Assembly: GCA_039984955.1 (NCBI GenBank)
Contig: JBDWTN010000007.1
Span: forward strand, 620,001-684,000
DNA: 64,000 nucleotides
Direction of reading: 5' to 3'
From: Marinobacter alexandrii
Lineage (GTDB): Bacteria; Bacteroidota; Bacteroidia; Cytophagales; Cyclobacteriaceae
Below are positions 1 to 9,267 of this stretch, one piece after another (position 1 is the stretch's first letter; every line of letters begins with the position of its first letter). The translations under genes and the position numbers were made by a program. The notes under the pieces were generated by a model, which had not been told where the DNA came from, ran no database searches, and saw only the letters and a list, made by a program, of their open reading frames with translations.

Positions 1-3000
1 ATTAAAGGAGTCTTCTGTCATCTCCATGGACATTCGCAATTTTCTGTGCTGCAAGCCACGCCAGATGTAGGAGCCATCATTGCAAAAGCTAAAGAATACG
101 AGATGCCGGCAGTAGCATTGACTGATCTTGGTAATATGTTTGGAGCTTTCAAGTTTGTGAAAGCTGCTAAAGGTGCAGGAATCAAGCCCATCATTGGTTG
201 TGAATTTTTTGTAGCTGAAGAGCGGTTAAAACTCCAATTCACTAAAGACAATCCAGACAAGCGATTCAAACAGCTCCTTCTGGCAAAGTCTAAAAAAGGG
301 TATGAAAACCTGATCAAGCTTACCTCAATAGCTTATAAAGAGGGTAATTATGGCCTTTTCCCACGGATTGATCGAGCGTTGATTGAAGAGTACAAAGAAG
401 ATGTAATTGCTTTGAGTGGAAGCCTGGGGGGTGAGATTCCTCATCTGATTTTGAATGTTGGTGAAACCCAAGCAGAGGAAGCAGTATTATATTGGAAAAG
501 CCTATTTGGAGATGACTTCTATCTTGAAGTAAATAGGCATGGACTAGAGGAAGAGAATAGATTAAATGAAATACTAGTAGATTTTTCAAAGAAGCATGAC
601 ATCAAATTAATTGCTACCAATGAATACTTCTATTTAGATCAGACAGACGCTAAAGCTCATGATGTTCTTATCTGTATTAAGGAGAATCAGAAGCAAAGCA
701 CACCTATTGGAAGAGGTAGAGGATTTAGACCTGGACTCGCAAATGAGAATTACTACTTCAAGACTCAAAAAGAAATGAAAGAGTCCTTTGGAGATATTCC
801 AGAGGCAATAGAAAATATTTCTGAGCTTGTAGATAAGATAGAAGAGTATAGCCTGGAAAGGGATGTGCTCCTCCCCGCTTTTGATATCCCTGAACAATTT
901 CTGGATTCTGAAGATGAGAAAGACGGTGGTAAACGAGGTGAAAATGCCTATCTAAAACACCTAACCTATGAAGGCGCAGAAAAAAGATATGATGAGATCA
1001 CTGATGAGATCCGTGAGAGAATAGATTTTGAGCTTGAAACCATTGCAAATACAGGATATCCTGGCTATTTCTTGATTGTCCAAGATTTTACTGCAAAAGC
1101 AAGAGAAATGGGGGTAGCCGTTGGACCTGGGAGAGGGTCTGCAGCCGGCTCAGTAGTGGCTTACTGCGTTGGCATCACCAATGTAGATCCAATCGCTTAT
1201 GATCTACTTTTTGAGCGTTTCTTAAACCCAGATAGAGTATCACTTCCCGATATTGATATTGACTTTGACAATGAAGGACGGGAAAAGGTTATCAAGTATG
1301 TGATTGATAAATATGGCAAAGATCAGGTAGCTCAAATAATTACCTATGGTACCATGGCTCCTAAATCAGCTATTCGGGATGCAGGACGAGTAATGGAACT
1401 GCCACTTTCGGAGACTGATGCAATCGCTAAGCTGGTCCCAGAACAACCTGGAACAAAATTTTCGAAAGTCTTCAAAGAAGTTAAAGAGCTGGAAGATCTT
1501 AGAAAAGGAAAAGACCTCCCCTCCCAAGTACTAAATCAGGCAATTGTTCTTGAAGGATCTCTTCGAAATACTGGAATTCATGCATGTGGTGTAATCATTA
1601 CGCCAGATGATATGAGCAACTTTGTTCCTCTTGCTAAGCAAAAGGATTCTGATCTTCTAGTAACTCAATTCGATAATAGCGTAGTTGAGTCTGCAGGAAT
1701 GCTGAAGATGGACTTTTTGGGTCTGAAAACCTTGTCCATCATTAAGACTGCCGTTGAAAATGTTGAGAAAAGACATGGTATCAAAATCGACATTGATAAG
1801 ATTCCATTGGATGATCAAAAGACCTACGAGTTATATCAGCGGGGTGAGACCAATGGTACTTTCCAGTTTGAGTCGCCAGGAATGCAGAAACATCTTCGAG
1901 CATTAAAGCCAGATAAGTTTGAAGACCTCATAGCCATGAATGCTTTGTATCGTCCAGGTCCAATGGAATACATTCCGAACTTTATAGCTCGTAAACATGG
2001 CAAGGAACAAATCAGCTATGATGTCCCTGCAATGGAAGAATACCTGGCTGAGACTTATGGTATCACCGTGTATCAAGAGCAAGTAATGCTTCTTTCACAG
2101 TCCTTAGCTGGATTTACCAAAGGTGAAGCGGATGTTCTCCGTAAGGCCATGGGTAAGAAAAAGCGGGATGTCTTGGATGAAATGAAACCTAAATTCATTG
2201 AGCAAGCAAAGGAAAAAGGACATCCAGAAGATAAACTGGAGAAAGTTTGGACTGATTGGGAGGCTTTTGCTGCTTACGCTTTTAACAAATCACATAGTAC
2301 ATGTTATTCCGTGGTAGCCTATCATACAGGATATTTCAAAGCCAATTACCCTGCAGAGTACATGGCCTCCGTTCTTACTCACAATCAGAGTAGCATTGAT
2401 AAAGTCAGTTTCTTCATGGAGGAGTGTAAAAACCGTGGAATAAAGGTTCTGGGACCACATGTTAATGAATCTGATAAGGATTTCGCTGTAAATTCTGATG
2501 GTGAAATACGGTTTGGAATGGGAGCTATTAAAGGTACGGGCGAGTCAGCAGTACAAGCCATCATTGAAGAAAGGGATGAGAATGGTCATTTCGCTGATAT
2601 TTTCGATTTCGCAAAACGCGTCAATTTAAGGACCGTCAACAAGAAATCATTTGAAAGCCTTGCCAAAGCAGGTGGTTTTGATTGTTTTGAAGACTATCAT
2701 AGAAGACAATATGTAGAACTTGACGATGAAGGTTCTTCCTTGATTGAAAAATCAATCCGCTATGCTAACAGGATGCAAGAAGAAGAAGCCAGCAATCAAT
2801 CTTCTCTTTTTGGTGGGGCTTCAGGTACAGACATTACAAAACCAAAGGTTGGTCGTATCGAACCGTATGGTGAAATAGAGGAGCTCAATATAGAGAAAGA
2901 AATGGTTGGACTCTACATATCAGGACATCCTCTCAATCAATTTCAATTCGAAATGGATCACCTTACTAATGCAGGCATTCACCAACTATCAGAGCCAGAA

Positions 3001-3531
3001 AAACTGCAAGGAAGAGATGTACGCATTGGGGGTATTGTCAGTGATGTACAACACAGAACCTCAAAAAAGGGTAATCCTTTTGGTCAATTCACCTTAGAAG
3101 ATTTTAACGATAATTACACCTTCTATTTATTCTCTCAAGACTATTTAAAATTCAAGCCAATGCTAGAAAAAGGCTGGTTTCTTTATTTATCTGGTAATGT
3201 CCAGAATAGATGGAAAAGTGAGGAATTGGAGTTTAAGATTCAAAATATAGAACACTTAAGTGAAATTAGAGAGAAGATGACTAAAGGTCTTGAACTCAAA
3301 ATGAGGTTAGAGGATGTCGATGCTATCACGGTAGATGAAATAGAACGAATTGCAGAACAACACCCTGGAAAGTCCCTTTTAAAAATGTCATTAGTGGGTG
3401 TATATGAAAACAGGGCTATTAACCTTGAAATGCTCAGTAGAAAGTACACCATAGAGCCAACAGATGAACTGATAAAAGACCTGCAAACAATAGAAGAACT
3501 AAAGTATAGAGTCATTTTACAAAAGAACTAA
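1..3531 (+). CDS. dnaE: DNA polymerase III alpha subunit, 5' end outside window
   Basis: Catalytic subunit of the replicative DNA polymerase. The frame is open from base 1, and the residues encoded there include HLHGHSQFS, the first metal-binding motif of the PHP domain. The GTG at base 46 is therefore not the true start; 1176 residues are visible. Seen further on: GPGRGSAAGS (about residues 378-387) and the catalytic aspartates of PDIDIDFD (about 416-423) in the C-family palm, YGTMAPKSAIRDAGR in the fingers region, and an OB-fold-like segment around 980-1060. Many Bacteroidota DnaE proteins carry extra sequence ahead of the PHP domain, sometimes an exonuclease domain. That cannot be judged here because the upstream sequence is missing. 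No intein or frameshift was seen. Confidence 0.97.
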   Translation: MKGVFCHLHGHSQFSVLQATPDVGAIIAKAKEYEMPAVALTDLGNMFGAFKFVKAAKGAGIKPIIGCEFFVAEERLKLQFTKDNPDKRFKQLLLAKSKKGYENLIKLTSIAYKEGNYGLFPRIDRALIEEYKEDVIALSGSLGGEIPHLILNVGETQAEEAVLYWKSLFGDDFYLEVNRHGLEEENRLNEILVDFSKKHDIKLIATNEYFYLDQTDAKAHDVLICIKENQKQSTPIGRGRGFRPGLANENYYFKTQKEMKESFGDIPEAIENISELVDKIEEYSLERDVLLPAFDIPEQFLDSEDEKDGGKRGENAYLKHLTYEGAEKRYDEITDEIRERIDFELETIANTGYPGYFLIVQDFTAKAREMGVAVGPGRGSAAGSVVAYCVGITNVDPIAYDLLFERFLNPDRVSLPDIDIDFDNEGREKVIKYVIDKYGKDQVAQIITYGTMAPKSAIRDAGRVMELPLSETDAIAKLVPEQPGTKFSKVFKEVKELEDLRKGKDLPSQVLNQAIVLEGSLRNTGIHACGVIITPDDMSNFVPLAKQKDSDLLVTQFDNSVVESAGMLKMDFLGLKTLSIIKTAVENVEKRHGIKIDIDKIPLDDQKTYELYQRGETNGTFQFESPGMQKHLRALKPDKFEDLIAMNALYRPGPMEYIPNFIARKHGKEQISYDVPAMEEYLAETYGITVYQEQVMLLSQSLAGFTKGEADVLRKAMGKKKRDVLDEMKPKFIEQAKEKGHPEDKLEKVWTDWEAFAAYAFNKSHSTCYSVVAYHTGYFKANYPAEYMASVLTHNQSSIDKVSFFMEECKNRGIKVLGPHVNESDKDFAVNSDGEIRFGMGAIKGTGESAVQAIIEERDENGHFADIFDFAKRVNLRTVNKKSFESLAKAGGFDCFEDYHRRQYVELDDEGSSLIEKSIRYANRMQEEEASNQSSLFGGASGTDITKPKVGRIEPYGEIEELNIEKEMVGLYISGHPLNQFQFEMDHLTNAGIHQLSEPEKLQGRDVRIGGIVSDVQHRTSKKGNPFGQFTLEDFNDNYTFYLFSQDYLKFKPMLEKGWFLYLSGNVQNRWKSEELEFKIQNIEHLSEIREKMTKGLELKMRLEDVDAITVDEIERIAEQHPGKSLLKMSLVGVYENRAINLEMLSRKYTIEPTDELIKDLQTIEELKYRVILQKN

Positions 3532-3587
3532 TTGTCAAGGGAACAACAATCTTGTCTTTTGACATGAATCGAATAAACTATTAAAAG

Positions 3588-3595
3588 TACTTTTG
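3588..3595 (+). promoter_or_regulatory. Bacteroidetes-type -7 element upstream of trxA
   Basis: TACTTTTG matches the TAnnTTTG consensus of the Bacteroidetes housekeeping sigma factor. It lies 65 bases before the trxA ATG. A TTG lies upstream at 3559-3561, but the spacing of 26 is longer than usual, so the -33 element is uncertain. Confidence 0.45.
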
Positions 3596-3627
3596 CGTTC
3601 GACAATCAAGCAAACACAAAAACATTA

Positions 3628-3662
3628 ATAACACACAAGACTATTATAACACACAAGACTAT
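3628..3662 (+). repeat. 17-bp perfect direct repeat, 18-bp period, in the trxA leader
   Basis: ATAACACACAAGACTAT occurs at 3628-3644 and again at 3646-3662. The second copy runs into the trxA start codon. No Shine-Dalgarno sequence is present; the leader is A/C-rich. This looks like a local tandem duplication of the ribosome landing site. Confidence 0.9.
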
Positions 3663-3984
3663 GTCAAAAGCAGTAGAAATTACCGATAACAATTTTGAAG
3701 AAATTATCAACTCTGATCAACCTGTATTGGTTGACTTCTGGGCGGAATGGTGCGGTCCATGTAAGATGATCGGCCCTGTGGTAGAAGAATTAGCTGGAGA
3801 CTTTGAGGGAAAAGCTGTAATAGGAAAAGTTGATGTAGATGCAAATCCTGAAGTCTCTGCAAAATTTGGTATCCGATCCATTCCAACACTTTTAGTGTTT
3901 AAAAACGGTGAAATAGTTGATAAGCAAATTGGCGCTGTGCCTAAGAATGTATTGAGCGATAAGCTTACTGCTCAAATGGCCTGA
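3661..3984 (+). CDS. trxA: Thioredoxin
   Basis: Small cytosolic dithiol-disulfide oxidoreductase of 107 residues, the usual length of the family. The active site WCGPCK has Cys31 and Cys34, and the cis-proline loop is seen as RSIPTLLVF. No signal peptide is present, so it acts in the cytoplasm, reducing ribonucleotide reductase, peroxiredoxins and similar partners (family knowledge). It sits alone between dnaE and a strong terminator, with its own likely promoter and a duplicated leader sequence. Confidence 0.97.
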   Translation: MSKAVEITDNNFEEIINSDQPVLVDFWAEWCGPCKMIGPVVEELAGDFEGKAVIGKVDVDANPEVSAKFGIRSIPTLLVFKNGEIVDKQIGAVPKNVLSDKLTAQMA

Positions 3985-4003
3985 TAAGAAAAAACATAAC
4001 TCT

Positions 4004-4042
4004 AAAGCCTTGGTTCGAACGAATCAAGGCTTTCTTTGTTTA
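4004..4042 (+). terminator. Rho-independent terminator after trxA
   Basis: The inverted repeat AAAGCCTTG / CAAGGCTTT continues inward through TTCG/CGAA, giving a long stem with almost no loop. It is followed by a T-rich run starting at 4031. It ends trxA transcription just before the next gene. Confidence 0.85.
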
Positions 4043-4050
4043 TTAGCTAC

Positions 4051-4656
4051 ATGAGATTATCATTTTTTGGACTCTTTCTTTTATGGGCAGTCGTTAGCCT
4101 CGCTCAAGTATTTATTCCAGTAGAAACATCCAATAGAAAATCGGTTGCTAAAATTGAGTTAACTGATATAGGGATCTTTGGAATTACCCGAAAAGCCAGG
4201 CCAGAATTTACCAAACATCTTCATACTGGTATCGATATTAAGAGACCCAAAAAAGATTACTTAAATCCTCCGTTCATATTTCCAATCGCACCTGGCAAGG
4301 TTATAAGCAAACGAGATGAAGGTCCCTATTCCCAATTGATCATTGAGCACCAAATAGATGACATAGTATTTTGGACTATCTACGAACATGTCGCATCAAT
4401 ATTTGTAAATCTCAATGAGATAGTTCATCCGCATAAGCCCATGGCAAGATTCTATTCAAAAGAAGAACTAGATGCCTATGGTTGGCAGTTTGATCACTTT
4501 CACTTTGAAATCCTAAAAGTTCGCCCAATTAAAATAGAATCTAATCCAGAGACACTTCAGCGAAGATTCGGATCGTATACAATGATCTGCTATGACCAAG
4601 AAACGTTAGAAAAGTATTTCTACAATCCTATTAAATTTCTGGAGAAATACCTTTAG
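4051..4656 (+). CDS. Exported M23-family (LytM-like) peptidase
   Basis: Protein of 201 residues with an N-terminal signal peptide (hydrophobic stretch about 3-18, ending VSLAQ). The M23 zinc ligands are visible: HTGID (His58, Asp62) and HFH (His149, His151), with a further His112 in the core. Family members cleave peptide cross-links in peptidoglycan or act as degenerate scaffolds; here the ligands look intact, so activity is plausible. The ATG at 4051 is chosen because it begins directly at the signal peptide; an in-frame TTG at 4036 lies inside the upstream terminator. It precedes another exported protein of unknown role. Confidence 0.8.
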   Translation: MRLSFFGLFLLWAVVSLAQVFIPVETSNRKSVAKIELTDIGIFGITRKARPEFTKHLHTGIDIKRPKKDYLNPPFIFPIAPGKVISKRDEGPYSQLIIEHQIDDIVFWTIYEHVASIFVNLNEIVHPHKPMARFYSKEELDAYGWQFDHFHFEILKVRPIKIESNPETLQRRFGSYTMICYDQETLEKYFYNPIKFLEKYL

Positions 4657-4712
4657 TGTAAAATGCTGAACAGTGAATAGCCATCAGCGTTTGACTAAAA
4701 AAATGCACCCCC

Positions 4713-5465
4713 ATGAAAAAAATATTTGTGAGACTGGGAATAACGATTTCACTTCCCATCATTTCTTTGATTGCCTTTATACTATTCCCAGGCATCTCTT
4801 ATGCAAACAAGACTGATTTCGAAGGGTTGGTTGTCTATCACAACCTTCCTTTAGAAGAGGGTTATGAAAATATCCTGCGTAGTTCAATCAAACTTGTAGA
4901 GAAATCTGAACTCTTTGACAAAGAATTCATAGTTGAATTGTGTCTTGATGATCAGTCATGGTATCCCATGGTAATAAGTAGTGTTAAGGGCCCTGCATTT
5001 GGGTTTGGTCTAGCTAATAAAGTTGTTCTTAAAAGCGATGCAAGCTTTGCCGACAATAAAGCTATTGGTTATGGACAATCATGGAATTTAGCAGAATTGA
5101 TTGCTCATGAAATGATTCACACATACCAATTCAATAGATATGGTTTCGGAACGTTAAGTACTCCTACGTGGAAATTGGAAGGTTATGCAGAATATGTATC
5201 GCGATCACAAGGCGAACTTAGTTTGCTTAATAAGAGCATAGAACTTATGCTGATAGAACGTAAAAAAGCCGGCGGATCTCATTGGGTCTGGATAAAAATA
5301 AAGGATGGAAGCGGACTACCCTCGCAATACTTGGTTGACAAGATTCTAGTTCAATACTTAATGGAAATAGAGACGCTAACTTATGATCAGGTTAAGAAAG
5401 ATACAAGACCAAGAATTGAGGTAGAGCAACAGGTTTTAAAATGGTTTGATAAGCAAATACAATGA
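4713..5465 (+). CDS. Exported putative zinc metalloprotease (HExxH), uncharacterised
   Basis: Protein of 250 residues with a signal peptide or membrane anchor (hydrophobic about 7-29). HEMIH at 132-136 is the HExxH zinc motif. A glutamate 20 residues later in LEGYAEY (Glu156) could be the third ligand, as in gluzincins. I do not recognise a specific family. Its stop overlaps the next gene's start by 4 bases (ATGA), so the two are probably translated together. Substrate unknown; a peptidase role is inferred from the motif only. Confidence 0.6.
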   Translation: MKKIFVRLGITISLPIISLIAFILFPGISYANKTDFEGLVVYHNLPLEEGYENILRSSIKLVEKSELFDKEFIVELCLDDQSWYPMVISSVKGPAFGFGLANKVVLKSDASFADNKAIGYGQSWNLAELIAHEMIHTYQFNRYGFGTLSTPTWKLEGYAEYVSRSQGELSLLNKSIELMLIERKKAGGSHWVWIKIKDGSGLPSQYLVDKILVQYLMEIETLTYDQVKKDTRPRIEVEQQVLKWFDKQIQ

Positions 5466-5827
5466 AACTTTTTTCTCATGCGTCATCCATTTTCCCAGTA
5501 GCTGATCCACTGGTCACCGCAGAATACTATAGAGATGTGCTTGGATTTGCGATCTCATTCAAATGGGAAGATCCTCCCTCCTACGTAATAGTCAGTCGAG
5601 AAGAAGCAATCAGCATTCACTTTGCGAAAAGTGATCATAACCTCATCAATAGTAACCACTCTAAGCTTTACATTTTTGTGCACGATGCTGATGCTGTCTA
5701 TCAAGAATATTTAGATTCAGGAGCGAATATTATTGAGCCAATCAATGATACAGACTATCAAATGAGAGAATTTGTCATCCAAGATTTAAACGGATATCAG
5801 TTGATTATTGGAAAAGGTATATCCTAA
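5462..5827 (+). CDS. VOC (glyoxalase/bleomycin-resistance) superfamily protein
   Basis: Cytosolic protein of 121 residues with the beta-alpha-beta-beta-beta repeat typical of the vicinal oxygen chelate fold: an opening SIFPVADPLVTAEYYRDVLG segment and a closing FVIQDLNGYQLIIG strand pair. Members bind a metal and act as glyoxalases, dioxygenases or binding proteins for small drugs. The substrate cannot be told from sequence. It is coupled to the upstream HExxH gene through a 4-base overlap. Confidence 0.75.
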   Translation: MKLFSHASSIFPVADPLVTAEYYRDVLGFAISFKWEDPPSYVIVSREEAISIHFAKSDHNLINSNHSKLYIFVHDADAVYQEYLDSGANIIEPINDTDYQMREFVIQDLNGYQLIIGKGIS

Positions 5828-5855
5828 TACTACTAGTTTAGTATAAATTCATGGA

Positions 5856-7490
5856 ATGAAGAAAATTGCTGCAACAACTTTTCTATTAGTTCAACTCATT
5901 TTTTCTAATGCCCAGCAGTCAGAGAACGAAATTAACGGAAGTGTAGCTACAGCTCATCCTCTTGCTACACAAGCTGGAATTTCTGTACTTGAAAAAGGTG
6001 GGAATGCATATGATGCAGCCATTGCAATAGCTTCTACTTTAAATGTGGTAGAGCCTATGATGTCAGGCCTAGGTGGTTACGGAACAATCTTAATTTACGA
6101 TAAGGAAGAAGATCGTGTCAGATACTTAAATTCCAGCGGCCGATTTCCGAAAGCCACGAACACTGACTTAATGCGATCTCCCACACCTAATTATATGGAA
6201 AATAGAGTTGGGCCCAAATCAATTTCTACGCCAGGAAATTTGAATGCCTGGAAAGCCATGCATGATAATTATGGAAGCATGAGTTGGACTCAGCTTTTTG
6301 ATTCAGCAATTGAGCATGCTGAAAATGGTTTCAAAATCACCCCTGGTCTTGCTAGATGGATTGCTATTGCGTATGAAGATTTCTCTCCATATGCCAAAGC
6401 GTTTTACGGACCAAACGGTACTCCATTAGATAAAGGAGATAAACTTGTTCAAACCGATTTAGCGAATACGTACAAAAAAATTAGAATAGATGGGGTAAAA
6501 GCATTTTATACCGGTGAAATAGCTCAAAGCATAGACCGAAAAATGAAGGAAGTTGGAAGCTTTCTCTCCATAGAAGATTTGAAAAATAATGAAGCCGAAT
6601 GGTGGGAACCATTGAAGATGTCTTACAAAGGATTTGAAGTATATACAGCTAGCTTACCTGCAAACTCATTTGCAGCCTTCGTCAATCTTGGTATTATGAG
6701 AGAGTTAAGAAATGATGAAATAACTCACAATTCAGCAGAGTATCTTCATCTTTTTGCAGAAATGACCAAGGAATCTTATAAAGCTAGGCTGGCCTATTCT
6801 TTTGATCCTGAAGTGCGAAAAGCTCCACTGGATAGTCTGTTATCTTCAGAAATACTCAGAAAAGCAGCAGCCTCACTGAACCGGAATGCCGCCACGACTT
6901 TCATCCCTCCTTTTACTCCAGAAAGTAAAAACACAACTCATTTTGTAGTGAGCGATAAATGGGGAAATGTTGTGAGCGCTACTCAAACACTAGGAAATTT
7001 GTTTGGAAGTAGAGTTATGGTTGATGGTACTGGCGTATGGCTAAACAATTCCATGGCCTATTCTACGTTTGAGCCGAAGGGGAATCCGATGGATGCCTTT
7101 CCTGGCAGACATAAGCTTTCAGGTGATTGCCCCGTCATCATTATGAAGGATGGCAAACCATGGGCAGCATTAGGATCTCCTGGTGGTCATACCATCACTC
7201 AGAATGTGCCACAAATTATTTTCAATCTTATCGATTTTAACATGAGTATGCAGGAAGCTATCGATGCTCCAAAAATCTCATTTATTGAGCCAAATCGTAT
7301 TAGAGTTGATCCTGAACTAGAAGAATCAACGATAACCAGACTAAAAAAGAAAGGACATAACATTTACAAGGGAAGTATCGGCAATGCAACAGGCATCAAA
7401 ATTATTTATGATGAATCTGGTAATATTAGAGGTTTTGATACCGGAATAGACCGTAGAGGCGAAGGTAAAACACCAATAGTTGACCAATAA
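5856..7490 (+). CDS. ggt: Gamma-glutamyltransferase
   Basis: Periplasmic or surface enzyme (544 residues, signal peptide 1-19 ending SNAQ) that transfers or hydrolyses the gamma-glutamyl group of glutathione and related compounds. The proenzyme cleaves itself ahead of the nucleophilic threonine, here the first Thr of NTTHFVV (about residue 360). GSPGGHT (about 432-438) and GGNAYDAAIA near the N-terminus are further family signatures. Length is normal. The next gene starts 2 bases after the stop, suggesting one transcript with the sulfotransferase-like and aminotransferase genes. Confidence 0.93.
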   Translation: MKKIAATTFLLVQLIFSNAQQSENEINGSVATAHPLATQAGISVLEKGGNAYDAAIAIASTLNVVEPMMSGLGGYGTILIYDKEEDRVRYLNSSGRFPKATNTDLMRSPTPNYMENRVGPKSISTPGNLNAWKAMHDNYGSMSWTQLFDSAIEHAENGFKITPGLARWIAIAYEDFSPYAKAFYGPNGTPLDKGDKLVQTDLANTYKKIRIDGVKAFYTGEIAQSIDRKMKEVGSFLSIEDLKNNEAEWWEPLKMSYKGFEVYTASLPANSFAAFVNLGIMRELRNDEITHNSAEYLHLFAEMTKESYKARLAYSFDPEVRKAPLDSLLSSEILRKAAASLNRNAATTFIPPFTPESKNTTHFVVSDKWGNVVSATQTLGNLFGSRVMVDGTGVWLNNSMAYSTFEPKGNPMDAFPGRHKLSGDCPVIIMKDGKPWAALGSPGGHTITQNVPQIIFNLIDFNMSMQEAIDAPKISFIEPNRIRVDPELEESTITRLKKKGHNIYKGSIGNATGIKIIYDESGNIRGFDTGIDRRGEGKTPIVDQ

Positions 7491-7492
7491 TT

Positions 7493-8215
7493 ATGATAAT
7501 CAATCTTATTTCGGGTCCCAGAAATATCTCCACCGCTTTAATGTATTCATTTGCACAGCATTCGAAAACTAAAGTACTTGATGAGCCATTTTACGCTCAT
7601 TACCTAATTCATATCGGATTAGAACATCCTGGTAGAAAAGAGACTATAGCCAGCATGTCCGCTAACGCAGATAAAGTCTTGGATGAAATTCAAACGCTTG
7701 AAAACCATCATGAAATAGTATTCATAAAAAATATGGCCCACCATCACGAAGGTTTAGCATGGAGCTATCTCACAGAAATGAAGAATGTATTTTTAATTAG
7801 AGATCCCAAACAATTGATTGCTTCATTTGCTGAGGTAATCCACCACCCAACGCTTCAGGATATTGGATTGAAGTATGAAGCTGATCTTCTAGATTTCATG
7901 CTCGAAACAAGCAAGGACAAACCTATAGTCATAGACTCAAATGATATCTTGAAAGATCCAAAAGTTAGCCTGCAAAACCTCTGCGCTAGACTTGATATCC
8001 CTTTTGAAGAAAGGATGCTTTCATGGAAAAAAGGTCCAATTCCTGAGGATGGAACGTGGGCTAAATATTGGTATAAAAATGTGCATAATTCAACTGGATT
8101 TGCAAAACAAAAGACAAGTGAGCGATCACTACCCCCACATTGTCAAGCTCTTTATGAAGAGTCTACACCCTATTATGAGAAACTCAAAGAATTCAGTTTA
8201 AATTTCAATCAATAA
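7493..8215 (+). CDS. Sulfotransferase-like P-loop protein
   Basis: Cytosolic protein of 240 residues. It opens with ISGPRNISTALMYSF, resembling the phosphosulfate-binding loop of sulfotransferases, followed by DEPFYAHYL and IRDPKQLIASFAE, which resembles the 3'-phosphate-binding region. Proteins of this type are often annotated as sulfotransferase-like and are found next to class IV aminotransferases, as here. The real substrate is unknown. It lies 2 bases after ggt and 43 bases before the aminotransferase. Confidence 0.65.
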   Translation: MIINLISGPRNISTALMYSFAQHSKTKVLDEPFYAHYLIHIGLEHPGRKETIASMSANADKVLDEIQTLENHHEIVFIKNMAHHHEGLAWSYLTEMKNVFLIRDPKQLIASFAEVIHHPTLQDIGLKYEADLLDFMLETSKDKPIVIDSNDILKDPKVSLQNLCARLDIPFEERMLSWKKGPIPEDGTWAKYWYKNVHNSTGFAKQKTSERSLPPHCQALYEESTPYYEKLKEFSLNFNQ

Positions 8216-8258
8216 TTTCAAAACAGCGTCAAGCTACTAATTACCTTAATTCAATCAT

Positions 8259-9158
8259 ATGCTACAAAAGTATAATCCAAAGAATGAGAACATTCAAGTG
8301 TGGGTAGGCGATCGATTATACCCGAGATCGGAAGCTAAAGTATCCGTTTTTGACAGTACAGTGCAAGGTGGTGATGCAGTCTGGGAAGGATCGAGGGTGT
8401 ATAGAGAAGGCATCTTACATCTTGACGCACATTTGGATCGGCTTTTTGCTTCCGCAAAAGCTCTGGCATTTGATCATGTACCTACCCGAGACTTTGTAAA
8501 GAATGCCATTAAGCAAACATTGGAAGCAAATGGCATGGCTGAAGATACCTTGATGCGGATTACGCTTAGTCGAGGAGAAAAAGTCACTTCAGGAATGGAT
8601 CCTAGGCTCAATCAAAAAGGAAGTTGCTTAATTGTTCTTGCAGAGTGGAAACCTTTAGTCTATGACAATAACTCCGGTATTCGAGTTATCACCTCTACTC
8701 AAAGAAGAAATAGTCCTCAATTTCTGGATAGCAAAATCCATCACAACAATCTTCTCAACAACATTTTGGCTAAAATTCAAGCGAATTTCGCAGGTGTAGA
8801 TGCAGCTATTATGCTAGATGAACGAGGGTTCGTTGCTGAGTTGAATGACACAAATATGTTTATGGTAAAAAGTGGGAAGCTTTTTACTCCATTTGCCAAT
8901 GCATGCTTACATGGTATCACACGTGGTTATGTACTGGAACTAGCAAAGAAGAATGATATTCCTACAGAAGAACGTAACCTAAGCTTAGTGGAATTCTATG
9001 ATGCCGATGAGGTTTTTGCCACAGGTACGATGGGTGAACTTACCCCTGTGGTAGAGATAGATGGTCGCCCCATTGAAAACAAAACAGGATCGAAGATCCG
9101 AAAACAACTCTCTGATCTGATGCATGCATCATTACCTGAAAGGTGTGAAAAACTGTAG
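8259..9158 (+). CDS. Class IV PLP-dependent aminotransferase (branched-chain/D-amino acid type)
   Basis: Cytosolic enzyme of 299 residues with the class IV fold. The likely PLP lysine is Lys159 in SKIHHNNLLNN. The segment after it contains DERGFVAELNDTNMF, matching the class signature, and the C-terminus has EVFATGTMGELTPVVEIDG. Members transaminate branched-chain amino acids, D-amino acids or aminodeoxychorismate; the motifs fit a branched-chain-type enzyme best, but I do not assign ilvE. It probably shares a transcript with the sulfotransferase-like gene. Confidence 0.8.
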   Translation: MLQKYNPKNENIQVWVGDRLYPRSEAKVSVFDSTVQGGDAVWEGSRVYREGILHLDAHLDRLFASAKALAFDHVPTRDFVKNAIKQTLEANGMAEDTLMRITLSRGEKVTSGMDPRLNQKGSCLIVLAEWKPLVYDNNSGIRVITSTQRRNSPQFLDSKIHHNNLLNNILAKIQANFAGVDAAIMLDERGFVAELNDTNMFMVKSGKLFTPFANACLHGITRGYVLELAKKNDIPTEERNLSLVEFYDADEVFATGTMGELTPVVEIDGRPIENKTGSKIRKQLSDLMHASLPERCEKL

Positions 9159-9222
9159 CAAAGTTTGCCGATACGTAAATCACGTAATCTTTGTAAATAC
9201 CTAAATCACGCTTACCTAGGCT

Positions 9223-9236
9223 TGACATTGTTGTCA
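9223..9236. promoter_or_regulatory. Small palindrome in the upstream region of the 72-aa gene
   Basis: TGACATTGTTGTCA is a perfect 5-4-5 inverted repeat, 31 bases before the ATG at 9268. The adjacent CATATTTG differs from the TAnnTTTG promoter element at one base, so the palindrome could be an operator. The same region holds a 9-bp direct repeat TAAATCACG (9176-9184 and 9202-9210). Confidence 0.35.
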
Positions 9237-9267
9237 TATTTGTAAGACAATTAAAACAAAAAAAGTA

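Noticed and set aside
46-48. GTG at base 46 as the start of dnaE
   Set aside because: The frame stays open to base 1 and encodes the conserved PHP motif HLHGHSQFS, so the gene begins before the window.
4036-4050. TTG start for the M23 peptidase
   Set aside because: It falls inside the trxA terminator tail and would place five residues before a complete signal peptide.
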